Under the pieces are notes generated by a model, which was not told the origin of the DNA, ran no database searches, and saw only the letters and a list, made by a program, of their open reading frames with translations. This document shows, piece after piece, positions 1-8,069 of a stretch of 64,000 bases of DNA. The position numbers and the translations under genes are program-made. The stretch's first letter is position 1, and every line of letters starts with the position of its first letter. Source of the stretch: Comamonas piscis (GTDB lineage Bacteria; Pseudomonadota; Gammaproteobacteria; Burkholderiales; Burkholderiaceae_C); contig NZ_CP058554.1 in the NCBI RefSeq assembly GCF_014109725.1, positions 5,084,001-5,148,000 of the forward strand. The letters run 5' to 3'.

Positions 1-781
1 GGCCATTGGGCGGAATCTCATGCACTACCGAGTCGCCAAAGGGCTGGGCCACCGTGCCCACCCAGTCGCAGCGGTGGGCGGCCAGGTCCTCGGTCGTCAT
101 CACGCCGCCGTTGGCCTGGCTGTGGGCCGCCATCTTTTGCGCCAGCGCGCCCCGGTAATAGGATTCACCCAGGGTCTCGGCAATCTCCTCCAAGGTGCGG
201 GCATGGGCCTCGCTTTGGAACCAGCTGCCCGCCTGCGGTGCCTGGCCCTCCGGCGCAAAGCATTCCTTGAAGCCCGGCTGGTCACCCAGCTTGGCGAAGC
301 CCAGAGCCCAGAGCTTGGCAATCGTCGGCGATACCGCAAAGCCATGGCGCGCATAGTCGATCGCCGGTTGCGCCACTTGCGCAAAAGGCAGCTTGCCAAA
401 GCGCTTGGACAGCTCTACCCAGCCAGAGACTACGCCCGGCACGGTGACCGCATTCCAGCCCTTTTCAGGGATGCCGCCGAGCTTGTCGAAGTATTCCGGC
501 GTCCAGCCCGCAGGCGCGCGGCCCGAGGCGTTCAGGCCATGCAGCTCTTGGCCGTCCCAGACAATCGCAAAGGCATCGCTGCCAATGCCGCAGCCCGTGG
601 GCTCCACCACCGTCAAGGTCATCGCGGCGGCCAGCGCCGCATCTACCGCATTGCCGCCTGCTTGCAGCATGCGCAGGCCCGCTTGCGCGGCCAGCGGTTG
701 CGAGGTGCTCACCACATTGCGGCCCAGTACGGGCGAGCGCTGCGAGGCATAGGGCTGGGCCCAGTCTTTCACGGTTGTCAT
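1..781 (-). CDS. gamma-glutamyltransferase family protein (N-terminal part, gene runs off the left edge)
   Basis: About 260 N-terminal residues are visible. They include the family-typical stretch LQAGGNAVDAALAAAMTL, then VVEPTGCGIGSDAF and NASGRAP, as in the large subunit of gamma-glutamyltransferase/acylases. The nucleophilic Thr that starts the small subunit lies outside the window. The N-terminus begins MTTVKDWAQPY and has no signal peptide, so this looks like the cytoplasmic YwrD-like branch rather than periplasmic Ggt. The family transfers or hydrolyses gamma-glutamyl groups or related amides; the substrate here is unknown. The ATG at 779-781 follows the Bug receptor gene on the same strand by about 74 nt, so the two are probably co-transcribed, with the LysR gene diverging upstream. 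The family call is firm; the exact substrate cannot be read. Confidence 0.85.
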   Translation of the reverse strand, partial: MTTVKDWAQPYASQRSPVLGRNVVSTSQPLAAQAGLRMLQAGGNAVDAALAAAMTLTVVEPTGCGIGSDAFAIVWDGQELHGLNASGRAPAGWTPEYFDKLGGIPEKGWNAVTVPGVVSGWVELSKRFGKLPFAQVAQPAIDYARHGFAVSPTIAKLWALGFAKLGDQPGFKECFAPEGQAPQAGSWFQSEAHARTLEEIAETLGESYYRGALAQKMAAHSQANGGVMTTEDLAAHRCDWVGTVAQPFGDSVVHEIPPNG

Positions 782-855
782 GTCTTGTCTTTCTGAATGC
801 AATCGAGATGGCAGCCGGGGCGGCAACGACCGCCAGAGGCTTGTGGTGGCAACGC

Positions 856-1875
856 TTAGTCGAGCGTGATGTGGTTGTCCTGGATGACCTTGGCCCAGCG
901 GGCGCTGTCGGCCTTCACCAGATCGGCAAACTGCGCTGGCGTGCCAGGTTTGGCCACTTCGGCACCGAGCTTGGCCAGGCTGGCGATAACTTCGGGGTTT
1001 TGCATGGCCTTGTTGAAGGCGGCATTGATCTTGGCGGTCAGCTCGGGCTTCAGGCCCGCAGGCGCATAGACGCCAAACCAGGTCACCGACGCGTAGCCGG
1101 GCAGGCCAGATTCGGCCACCGTAGGCAACTGAGGGGCCAACTGGGTGCGCTCGGCGCTGGTGACGGCCAGCGCACGCAGGCGGCCGCTGGCAACATGGGG
1201 CATGCCGGTGGGGATGGAGTCAAACAGCATATGCACCTGGCCGGTGGCCAAGTCGCTGATCGACTGGGCCGTTCCCTTGTAAGGAACATGGGTCAAGGTA
1301 ATGCCCGCCTGGGCCGCAAAGGCAGCGGTGTTCAGGTGGACGATGGTGCCATTGCCGCTGGTGGCGTAGTTCAGCTTGCCGGGGTTGGCCTTGGCATAGC
1401 TGATCAGCTCCTGCACGGTCTTGACCGGCAGCGCGTTGGTGACCAGCAGCACGCTGGCGGCATCGGCCACATGGGCGATCGGGGTGAAGTCCTTGTCGGC
1501 GCGGTAGGCCAGCTTGGGCATCAGGTGCGGCGAGATCGCATGGGTGCTGCTGGTGGTGAACAGCAGGGTGTAGCCATCGGCGCTGGCCTTGGCGGCCTCG
1601 GCCGTGCCAATGGTGCCGCCCGCGCCCGGGCGGTTGTCGATCACCAGCGACTGGCCCAGCTCCTGCGACACCTTTTGCGCCACGACGCGGGCCACCAGGT
1701 CGGTCGCGCCGCTGGGCGGAAAGGGCACGATGACGCGGATCGCGCGCTCAGGCCATTGGCCGCCTTGCGCAGCGGCGAAAGGAGACAGCACAGCCAGCGC
1801 CGTGCCAGCCACCAGGCCGGCGAGCAGTGGCCGGCGGCCAGGCATGTGAGAAGAAAGCAAAGGGGTAGTTGGCAT
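856..1875 (-). CDS. Bug-family (tripartite tricarboxylate receptor, TctC-like) periplasmic binding protein
   Basis: A 339-residue protein with a cleavable signal peptide (hydrophobic LLAGLVAGTALAVLSPFAAA) followed by WPERAIRVIVPFPPSGATD, the typical Bug opening. Later hallmarks are VIDNRPGAGGTIGT, PGKLNYATSGNGT and HVPYKGT. Bug proteins bind small carboxylates or amides in the periplasm, and many act without a dedicated permease. I start it at the ATG at 1873-1875 (MPTTPLLS); an upstream in-frame start at 1971 would add 32 residues without signal-peptide character, and MPGRRPLL inside is an alternative. It lies just upstream of the gamma-glutamyltransferase gene on the same strand and diverges from a LysR gene, so it probably supplies or senses the substrate of that enzyme. 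No TctA/TctB genes are nearby. Confidence 0.9.
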   Translation of the reverse strand: MPTTPLLSSHMPGRRPLLAGLVAGTALAVLSPFAAAQGGQWPERAIRVIVPFPPSGATDLVARVVAQKVSQELGQSLVIDNRPGAGGTIGTAEAAKASADGYTLLFTTSSTHAISPHLMPKLAYRADKDFTPIAHVADAASVLLVTNALPVKTVQELISYAKANPGKLNYATSGNGTIVHLNTAAFAAQAGITLTHVPYKGTAQSISDLATGQVHMLFDSIPTGMPHVASGRLRALAVTSAERTQLAPQLPTVAESGLPGYASVTWFGVYAPAGLKPELTAKINAAFNKAMQNPEVIASLAKLGAEVAKPGTPAQFADLVKADSARWAKVIQDNHITLD

Positions 1876-2058
1876 GGTGGTTAGCGAGTTGCAAAACATC
1901 TGCGAAGCACTCTGCGCTTGTGGCGCGGGCCAGAACAACCGGTTCTTATGCGCCCACAGCGGGTGTGCCATGCGCGCGAGGGCAAAGGCGCCTGCGTGAA
2001 GCTTTGCATATTAAAAGCCTGTGACAGCAGGCACCACCACCGATTTGGCAAGGTAGCT

Positions 2059-2093
2059 TTGCCGATACGGCAATGGGTTTATGCTTAACCCAT
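2059..2093. promoter_or_regulatory. tandem inverted repeats, candidate LysR operator
   Basis: Two perfect inverted repeats abut in the gap between the divergent Bug and LysR genes. TTGCCG-ATA-CGGCAA spans 2059-2073 and ATGGGTT-N7-AACCCAT spans 2073-2093. The second fits the interrupted-dyad style of LysR-family sites and ends 19 nt before the LysR ATG. Binding by the adjacent regulator is inferred from position, not shown. Confidence 0.5.
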
Positions 2094-2112
2094 CTATTTG
2101 AGCAATACCACC

Positions 2113-3042
2113 ATGCCCCACCGCCAGCCCGCGCATCTGCAGGACACCGCCCTGCGCTACTTCCACGAGGTGGTGCAGTGCGGCTCGGTCAGCGCCGCAT
2201 CCCTGCGCCTGCATGTGGCCAGCTCGGCCGTCAGCCGCCAGATCAGCGGGCTGGAGGCCCAGCTGGGCACGGCGCTGTTCGAGCGCCATGCGCGGGGCAT
2301 GCAGCCCACGGCGGCCGGGGAGATCCTCGCCGAGCTGGCGCGCCGCATCAGCCTGGATGCCGAACAGGCCATCGATGCCATCCATGCACTCGACAGCCTG
2401 CGCGCCGGCCTGGTGCGCATCGCCACCTCCGATGCCTTTGCCAATGAGCTGCTGCCCCAGGCCTGCGTGGCCTTTGCACGCCTGCACCCGGGCCTGCGGT
2501 TTGAAGTGAGCATGGTGCCGACCTTGCAGGTCTCCGCCAAGCTGCTGGCCGGTGAGGCCGATATTGGCTTGCGCTTCAGCATCTCGCCGCTCAAGAACAT
2601 TGCCGTGGTGCACCGCCAAAGCGCGCCAGTGCTGGCCGTGTTGCCACCCGGGCATGTGCTGGCCCGCCAGGCATCGCTCACCCTGGCCGAGCTGGCCCAG
2701 CACCCGCTGGCCTTGCCACCGGCTGAGACCGCGATCCGCCAGATGATCGACCTGGCCTGCAGCCGCCAGGGCCTGCAGCTGGACCCGGTGCTGACCACCA
2801 ACCATGCCAAGACCTTGCTGAATTTTGCGCTGCATGGCGGCGGTGTCACCGTGTCCAGCGAAGTGGGAGTACGCCATATGCTGGCAGCGGGCAGCCTGGT
2901 CGCCCGCCCCTTGACCGATGCCGGCCTGGACCTGCGCGATATCGAGGTGCAAACCCTGGCGGGCCGCCAGCTGCCCGCCGCCGCCCAGGCCTTTTTGGGG
3001 CTGCTGGTGCAAGAGCTGCAGGCGCTCCCAGGACGGCGCTAA
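2113..3042 (+). CDS. LysR-family transcriptional regulator
   Basis: A 309-residue protein. Its N-terminal winged helix-turn-helix (residues ~10-70) contains SVSAASLRLHVASSAVSRQI and the following GTALFERHARGMQPTAAG, the standard LysR signature. The C-terminal part is the type 2 periplasmic-binding-like effector domain. I chose the ATG at 2113; the TTG at 2098 would add five residues and overlaps the end of the promoter region. It diverges from a Bug receptor/gamma-glutamyltransferase pair with about 237 nt between them, so it most likely controls that pair and itself. The effector cannot be predicted. Codon usage matches its neighbours. Confidence 0.92.
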   Translation: MPHRQPAHLQDTALRYFHEVVQCGSVSAASLRLHVASSAVSRQISGLEAQLGTALFERHARGMQPTAAGEILAELARRISLDAEQAIDAIHALDSLRAGLVRIATSDAFANELLPQACVAFARLHPGLRFEVSMVPTLQVSAKLLAGEADIGLRFSISPLKNIAVVHRQSAPVLAVLPPGHVLARQASLTLAELAQHPLALPPAETAIRQMIDLACSRQGLQLDPVLTTNHAKTLLNFALHGGGVTVSSEVGVRHMLAAGSLVARPLTDAGLDLRDIEVQTLAGRQLPAAAQAFLGLLVQELQALPGRR

Positions 3043-3051
3043 GCCCCGGTT

Positions 3052-3744
3052 TTACAGCCCCAGCTGCTTGCGAAACGCCTGCGCCTGGCTGAAATGCCCA
3101 TTGCCGATAAACGGCACCGGCGGGCGCAAGGCGGACAGTGGCGACGGGTGGTTGCTGGTCAGCACCAAATGGCCCCGGTCCTGCGGAATCAGCGCGCGCT
3201 TGCTCTGCGCATGGTTGCCCCAGAGCATAAAAACCACCGGCTTGTCGCTCTCGGCCACCTGGCGGATGAGCGCATCGGTCAGCAGCTCCCAGCCCTTGCC
3301 GCTGTGGCTGGCGGCCTGGCCCTCTTCCACCGTCAGACAGGTGTTGAGCAGCAGCACGCCATGGGTGGCCCATTTGACCAGGCTGCCACCCGGATCGGGA
3401 AACGGCGGAAACGGCACGCCCAGGTCGCGCTGCATTTCCTTGAAGATGTTTTGCAGCGATGGCGGCAGGCGCACACCGGAGGCCACGGAAAAAGCCAGGC
3501 CCTCGGCCTGGCCGCGCCCATGGTAGGGGTCCTGCCCCAGGATGACCACGCGCACGCTCTCGGGCGGGGTCAGACGCAGGGCGCGCAGCGGCTCGGGCGG
3601 GAAAATCACCGCGCCAGCGTCCAGGCGCTGCTGCAGGTACAGCGACAGCTGCTGGCCCTTGGGGCTGTTGAAGAATTGGTCCACCGTGGCTTGCCAGCCG
3701 GCAGCCACCTGGTGGTCATGGAGCGCTTCAGAGGTCAGTTGCAT
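3052..3744 (-). CDS. ung: uracil-DNA glycosylase, family 1
   Basis: A 230-residue protein that removes uracil from DNA as the first step of base-excision repair. The family-1 active-site motif GQDPYH is at residues ~70-75, with Asp-72 as the expected water-activating residue. The DNA-intercalating motif HPSPLSA starts near residue 199, and LNTCLTVEEG and VVFMLWG are also present. The length equals the usual Ung length when the ATG at 3742-3744 is used; the longer in-frame ORF starting at 3897 would overlap the upstream lipoprotein gene and adds unrelated sequence. It follows the esterase gene on the same strand but is likely transcribed from its own start: a -10-like CACAAT lies six bases before the ATG. 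It converges with the LysR gene. Confidence 0.97.
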   Translation of the reverse strand: MQLTSEALHDHQVAAGWQATVDQFFNSPKGQQLSLYLQQRLDAGAVIFPPEPLRALRLTPPESVRVVILGQDPYHGRGQAEGLAFSVASGVRLPPSLQNIFKEMQRDLGVPFPPFPDPGGSLVKWATHGVLLLNTCLTVEEGQAASHSGKGWELLTDALIRQVAESDKPVVFMLWGNHAQSKRALIPQDRGHLVLTSNHPSPLSALRPPVPFIGNGHFSQAQAFRKQLGL

Positions 3745-3778
3745 GCCCGCATTGTGCACGCTGCGCGGCGCCCGTCGG

Positions 3779-5569
3779 CTATCGCCCTTTGCACTCAGCT
3801 TGCAACGAAGACAGTGCGGCTGGATTGAGCAGCGCCACCAAACCGCAGGCGATCGACCCCTGCCAGTGCACATAGTCGTGGCCGGTACTGTGCTCAAGCT
3901 GGGTCACCCGGTAGCCTTGGGCCCGCAGCACATCGCCGAGCTCACGGCTGGTTTCCAGGATGCCGGCCTGGCCGCCGCGTGCGCTTTCGTAAAGGCCCGC
4001 ATCCAGGTAAAAGCGGATGTCCTTGCGGGGCGCTGCCGCCCACCAGCGCGCCATCGCATTGGGCGCATCGGCCTCCGGCGCCCACCAGTACGACCCTGAC
4101 AGGCTCAGCACATTGCCAAAGCGCTCCGGATGGCGCAGCGCCATATAGCTCGATGCCAAGCCGCCATAGCTGGAGCCGGCAATCACCGTGCGCACTGCGG
4201 GCACATCAACTCCCTGCCCGGCCAGCCAGGGCATCAGCTGCAGGCCCATGAAATCGGCAAAGACGGGGTTCGGCGGCAGCTCGGTATTGCGCAGCTCGCT
4301 GCTGGCATTGGCTACCAGCACTACGGCCGTGGCGGGGATCAAGCCTTGTGCCTGTAAACGCTCAACGATCTGCGGCGTGGGTACCTGGCGCAGATAGGCA
4401 TGGGCATCGAACAGCACCAGCAACGCGCGCTGGTCCGGGGCGGCCTGGGCCCAGCCCGCAGGGCGGTAGATCCAGACATCGCGGCCATTGCCCAAAGCCG
4501 CCGAATGCAGCCAGTGGCGCTGCAGATCGCCCGGCAACGGCCCGCTGGCCGGCTGCGACCAGGGCTGCGCCGGCGCGTCGGGCAGCTGCAGTACCGAGCG
4601 GCCCTGGTATTGGTCCACCGCTGCAGCGCCATCGTCCGACGCGGCCCAGCTGCGCGGGTTCAAGGGGTCGCGCTGCAAAGTCGCCAGAATGCTGCGGCGC
4701 TGCTCAATCGCCGTGCCCTCGATATTGGGCACATCGGGCGCCATGCCATAGCTCAGGCGCGCATCGCTGGGCATCACAAAGCTGCTCCACCAGACATCCG
4801 AGCTGCCCAGGCGCTGTAGTGATTCATGGTTACCCGAGGGGCTGCCAAACAGGCGAACGCTGTGCTGCGCCCCCCGCCACAGAAAGCTCACAAGCCGCTC
4901 CTTGTCGCTCCAGGGCTCCACCAAGGGTGTGCCGCGCTCGGCCATCTCTTGCCAAAACGCATCGGTGCTGCCGCCACGTTCCAGATCGCGCGCCAAGGCC
5001 TGCAGGCGCGGGCTTTGCAGCGGCTTGTTGGGCAGGGCCACTGACTGGTCGGCGCGCGGGGCCCAGGCGCGTTGGATCTTTATGCGGTAATGGCCAACAG
5101 TCGCCTGCGCTGGCAGTTGGCCGGCCGCTGCGCTGCTGCTGGTATAAGCCACCGCCGGCTGTGCATTCCCATGCAGCACCAGCTGCTCGCCCGCCTGGGC
5201 CTGCCAGGTAAAGCCCTCCCCCACCCCATCGTTGCGCAGCAGGCGCCGCAAATGGCCGCCTGCCGCATCTTGCACATCCAGCTGCACGCCGCTGCCATCG
5301 ACCTCGCCGCGCACCACACTGCCAGCGGGCACCTGCTGGGCATCCAGCTGCCAGCGCAGCTGTGTACCAGGGGCGAGCTGGCCTTGCACCGTTTGCTCCA
5401 CACCAAGCACCTGGGCGGGCGCAAGCCGATCCGGGGCGCTGGCGCAGCCGCCCAGCAGCATCATGCCCAGCACTGCACTGGCCATGCGACAGCGCAAAAG
5501 CAAACGCGATGCTGACTGGGGAGCGAAGAGGACGGGCGCAGCGGAAGGAAGGGGATCATGGATGGGCAT
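3779..5569 (-). CDS. enterochelin esterase-like lipoprotein (Fes/IroE-type alpha/beta hydrolase)
   Basis: About 596 residues. A lipoprotein signal (ASAVLGMMLLGGCAS, lipobox LGGC) anchors the protein after export. A beta-rich N-terminal region is followed by the Fes-type N-terminal domain (VSFLWRGA, DARLSYGM) and a C-terminal esterase D-like alpha/beta hydrolase. That domain has the nucleophile elbow GSSYGG, DAHAYLR near the oxyanion region and the late His in STGHDYVHW. Fes-family enzymes hydrolyse the trilactone of catecholate siderophores so that iron can be released. The cytosolic type is Fes; an exported, membrane-tethered form recalls periplasmic IroE. A Fur-box candidate upstream fits iron control. 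The start is uncertain: 5569 (MPIHDP) is chosen, 5485 (MASAVL) is possible, and the frame-extending start at 5689 would overlap the Fur box. Confidence 0.85.
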   Translation of the reverse strand: MPIHDPLPSAAPVLFAPQSASRLLLRCRMASAVLGMMLLGGCASAPDRLAPAQVLGVEQTVQGQLAPGTQLRWQLDAQQVPAGSVVRGEVDGSGVQLDVQDAAGGHLRRLLRNDGVGEGFTWQAQAGEQLVLHGNAQPAVAYTSSSAAAGQLPAQATVGHYRIKIQRAWAPRADQSVALPNKPLQSPRLQALARDLERGGSTDAFWQEMAERGTPLVEPWSDKERLVSFLWRGAQHSVRLFGSPSGNHESLQRLGSSDVWWSSFVMPSDARLSYGMAPDVPNIEGTAIEQRRSILATLQRDPLNPRSWAASDDGAAAVDQYQGRSVLQLPDAPAQPWSQPASGPLPGDLQRHWLHSAALGNGRDVWIYRPAGWAQAAPDQRALLVLFDAHAYLRQVPTPQIVERLQAQGLIPATAVVLVANASSELRNTELPPNPVFADFMGLQLMPWLAGQGVDVPAVRTVIAGSSYGGLASSYMALRHPERFGNVLSLSGSYWWAPEADAPNAMARWWAAAPRKDIRFYLDAGLYESARGGQAGILETSRELGDVLRAQGYRVTQLEHSTGHDYVHWQGSIACGLVALLNPAALSSLQAECKGR

Positions 5570-5654
5570 GGAAGACAAGAGCACACCAGGCGACCGCCCC
5601 TGCTTGGCAGCGGACGAGTCGCCTCGGAAAAATGGGGGGAGAATAGAAAACGCC

Positions 5655-5690
5655 CAGCCCTGATTTATAGGAATGGGAATTATTCGCAAT
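5655..5690 (-). promoter_or_regulatory. Fur box overlapping a promoter of the lipoprotein esterase
   Basis: On the minus strand TGCGAATAATTCCCATT (5673-5689) matches the classical Fur half-site dyad TGAGAATCATTCTCATT at 14 of 17 positions. It is followed directly by CTATAAAT, a good -10 hexamer (TATAAA). A Fur dimer here would cover the promoter, giving iron-repressed expression of the siderophore esterase. Motif recognition is by eye. Confidence 0.65.
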
Positions 5691-5742
5691 TGATACTAGC
5701 ACAGCGCCATCGCTGACTAGCCCACCACACCGCCGATTCGCT

Positions 5743-6138
5743 ATGAGCCACCGTCAAAACCCATGGACCCAGGCCCTCGCCACTGCCTGTTTGTTGTTCA
5801 GCCTGACAGCAGGCGCGCAAACAACCAGCGGCGCCAGCAAGGAGACCACCGAGCGGGAAATTCAATCGCTGTTCAAGGCCTTGCAGCAGTCAGGCTGCGA
5901 TTTTGCCCGCAATGGCCAGTGGTACAGCGCCAGCGAGGCCAGCGCGCATTTGGAGCGCAAGTACAGCTACCTGCAAAAGAAGGCATTGGCGCCCACGGCC
6001 GAAGACTTTATTGCCCGTGCTGCCAGCCAAAGCAGCATGACCAGCAAGCCCTATCTGGTGCGCTGCCCGGGCCAGCCGGAGCTGCGCAGCCAGCAGTGGT
6101 TTGAGGCCCAGCTGGCCAAAACACGCACAGCGCAGTAG
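5743..6138 (+). CDS. exported DUF5329-like protein
   Basis: A 131-residue protein with a signal peptide (QALATACLLFSLTAGAQ) and a short mature domain. Conserved-looking features are a CDF-ARNGQWYSASEA segment, HLERKYSYL, EDFIARAAS and a second Cys in YLVRCPG; the two Cys could form a disulfide in the periplasm. The pattern resembles the DUF5329 family, whose function is unknown to me. It diverges from the Fur-controlled esterase gene (the gap holds that promoter) and converges on trpC. Nothing links it functionally to either neighbour. Confidence 0.75.
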   Translation: MSHRQNPWTQALATACLLFSLTAGAQTTSGASKETTEREIQSLFKALQQSGCDFARNGQWYSASEASAHLERKYSYLQKKALAPTAEDFIARAASQSSMTSKPYLVRCPGQPELRSQQWFEAQLAKTRTAQ

Positions 6139-6178
6139 CGGCATTGCACCGCTACTGGTTTTTCTCAGCTGCTTTGCT

Positions 6179-6979
6179 TTAAGCGAACAGCTTGGCCAGC
6201 GCGTCGCCCGGTTCATCGGCGCGCATAAAGGCCTCGCCCACCAGGAAGGCGTGGATGCCTGCATCGCGCAAGGTCTTCACATCTTCCGGGCTGGCGATGC
6301 CCGATTCGGTCACCAGCAGGCGGTCCGCAGGCACTTGTTTTTGCAGATCCAGGGTGGTCTGGATGCTGACTTCAAACGTGCGCAGATCGCGGTTGTTGAT
6401 GCCGATCAGCGGCGTCTTGAGCTTCAGTGCACGTTCCAGCTCGGCGCCATCATGCACCTCGACCAGCACCGCCATGTCCAGGCTGCGTGCGATCTGCTCC
6501 ATGTCGGCCATCTGGGCGTCGTCCAGGCAGGCGGCGATCAGCAGCACGCAGTCGGCGCCCATCGCGCGCGATTCATAGATCTGGTAGGGATCGATCATGA
6601 AATCCTTGCGCAGCACCGGCAGCAAGGTGCTGGCCCGGGCTTGCTTCAGAAAATCAGGCTCGCCCTGGAAGAATTGGCGGTCGGTCAGTACCGACAGGCA
6701 GGCCGCGCTGACCTTGCCATTGCCCACCATGTAACTCTGGGCAATGTCGGCTGGGTCAAAGTCGGCACGGATCACGCCCTTGCTGGGGCTGGCCTTCTTG
6801 ACCTCGGCAATCACGGCGGCATGGCCTTGGTCGATCTTGCTGCGCAGCGCGCCGACAAAGTCACGGGTCAGCACACGGCTTTCGGCATCGCGGCGCATGG
6901 CCTCGAAGGGGTAGCGCTTTTTGGCGTCGGCCACTTCAATGGCTTTGGCTTCGCAAATGGTTTTGAGAATATCGGACAT
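6179..6979 (-). CDS. trpC: indole-3-glycerol phosphate synthase
   Basis: A 266-residue (beta/alpha)8 enzyme that closes the indole ring of indole-3-glycerol phosphate in tryptophan synthesis. Diagnostic segments are AVIAEVKKASPSKG (catalytic Lys and phosphate loop), LRKDFMIDPYQIYESRA with the catalytic Lys, LVEVHD, INNRDLRTFEV and LLVTESGI. It is a stand-alone TrpC without a TrpF fusion, the usual form in betaproteobacteria. It is the last gene of the trp operon on the minus strand, 29 nt after trpD. trpF, trpB and trpA are not in the window. Confidence 0.98.
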   Translation of the reverse strand: MSDILKTICEAKAIEVADAKKRYPFEAMRRDAESRVLTRDFVGALRSKIDQGHAAVIAEVKKASPSKGVIRADFDPADIAQSYMVGNGKVSAACLSVLTDRQFFQGEPDFLKQARASTLLPVLRKDFMIDPYQIYESRAMGADCVLLIAACLDDAQMADMEQIARSLDMAVLVEVHDGAELERALKLKTPLIGINNRDLRTFEVSIQTTLDLQKQVPADRLLVTESGIASPEDVKTLRDAGIHAFLVGEAFMRADEPGDALAKLFA

Positions 6980-7008
6980 ATTTTTTTCCTTGTTGGGGGG
7001 CCGCCCGC

Positions 7009-8040
7009 TCAGGCGGCCAGCTGGCGCGTCAGGGCCACCAGGTCCTGCAGCTTTTGCAGGGCCGCACCGCTGTCAATCGCAGCGCGGGCGCGCTGCAGGC
7101 CGTCTTCGATCGAGCTGGCCACATTGGCCGCATACAGCGCCGCACCGGCGTTGAGGCAGACGATATCGCGCGCAGGGCCCTGCTCACCTTGCAGGATGCC
7201 CATCAGCATCGCCTTGGACTGCTCGGCATTGTCCACGCGGAAGGCGCGGGTGCCGACCATCTGGATGCCAAAGTCCTCCGGATGGATCTGGTATTCGCGC
7301 ACCACGCCGTCCTTGAGCTCGCCCACCAGGGTGCTGGCACCCAGGCTGATTTCGTCAAGACCGTCGCGGCCATAGACCACCAGCGCATGCTCAGCGCCCA
7401 GGCGCTGCAAGGCCCGCACCTGGATACCGACCAGGTCTTCGTGGAACACGCCCATCAGGATATTGGGGGCACCTGCCGGGTTGGTGAGCGGCCCCAGGAT
7501 ATTGAAGATGGTGCGCACGCCCAGCTCCTTGCGCACGGGCGCCACGTTCTTCATCGCCGGATGGTGGTTGGGCGCAAACATAAAGCCGATGCCTACCTCG
7601 GCAATGCTCCGGGCAATCTGCTCGGGGTTCAGCTGGATATTGACGCCCAACGCTTCCATCGCATCGGCACTGCCCGATTTGCTGGAGACACTGCGCCCGC
7701 CATGCTTGCTGACCTTGCCACCGGCAGCGGCAATCACAAACACCGAGCAGGTGGAGATATTGAAGGTGTTGGCACCATCGCCGCCGGTGCCCACGATGTC
7801 GACCAGGTGGTTGCGATCGGCCACATGGACCTTGTTGGAAAACTCGCGCATCACCTGGGCGGCAGCGCTGATCTCGCCAATGGTTTCCTTCTTGACGCGC
7901 AGGCCCGTCAGGATGGCGGCGGTCATCACCGGGGAGAGCTCCCCCTGCATGATCATGCGCATCAGGTGCAGCATCTCGTCATGGAAGATTTCGCGGTGCT
8001 CGATGGTGCGCTGCAGCGCTTCTTGGGGAGTAATCGACAT
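7009..8040 (-). CDS. trpD: anthranilate phosphoribosyltransferase
   Basis: A 343-residue enzyme that joins anthranilate and PRPP. Motifs are VDIVGTGGDGANTFNIST (PRPP-binding GTGGD), KHGGRSVSSKSGSAD, and MFAPNHHPAMKNVAPVRKEL followed by TIFNILGPLTNPAG, all typical of TrpD. The start is the ATG at 8038-8040 (MSITPQEAL), because the in-frame extension to 8163 runs back into the lysE-like gene. It lies 29 nt downstream of that transporter gene and upstream of trpC, in the trp operon. It is a monofunctional transferase, with trpG separate. Confidence 0.98.
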   Translation of the reverse strand: MSITPQEALQRTIEHREIFHDEMLHLMRMIMQGELSPVMTAAILTGLRVKKETIGEISAAAQVMREFSNKVHVADRNHLVDIVGTGGDGANTFNISTCSVFVIAAAGGKVSKHGGRSVSSKSGSADAMEALGVNIQLNPEQIARSIAEVGIGFMFAPNHHPAMKNVAPVRKELGVRTIFNILGPLTNPAGAPNILMGVFHEDLVGIQVRALQRLGAEHALVVYGRDGLDEISLGASTLVGELKDGVVREYQIHPEDFGIQMVGTRAFRVDNAEQSKAMLMGILQGEQGPARDIVCLNAGAALYAANVASSIEDGLQRARAAIDSGAALQKLQDLVALTRQLAA

Positions 8041-8069
8041 GGAGGTTCTCGCTGTATCGGGGGAGAGAA

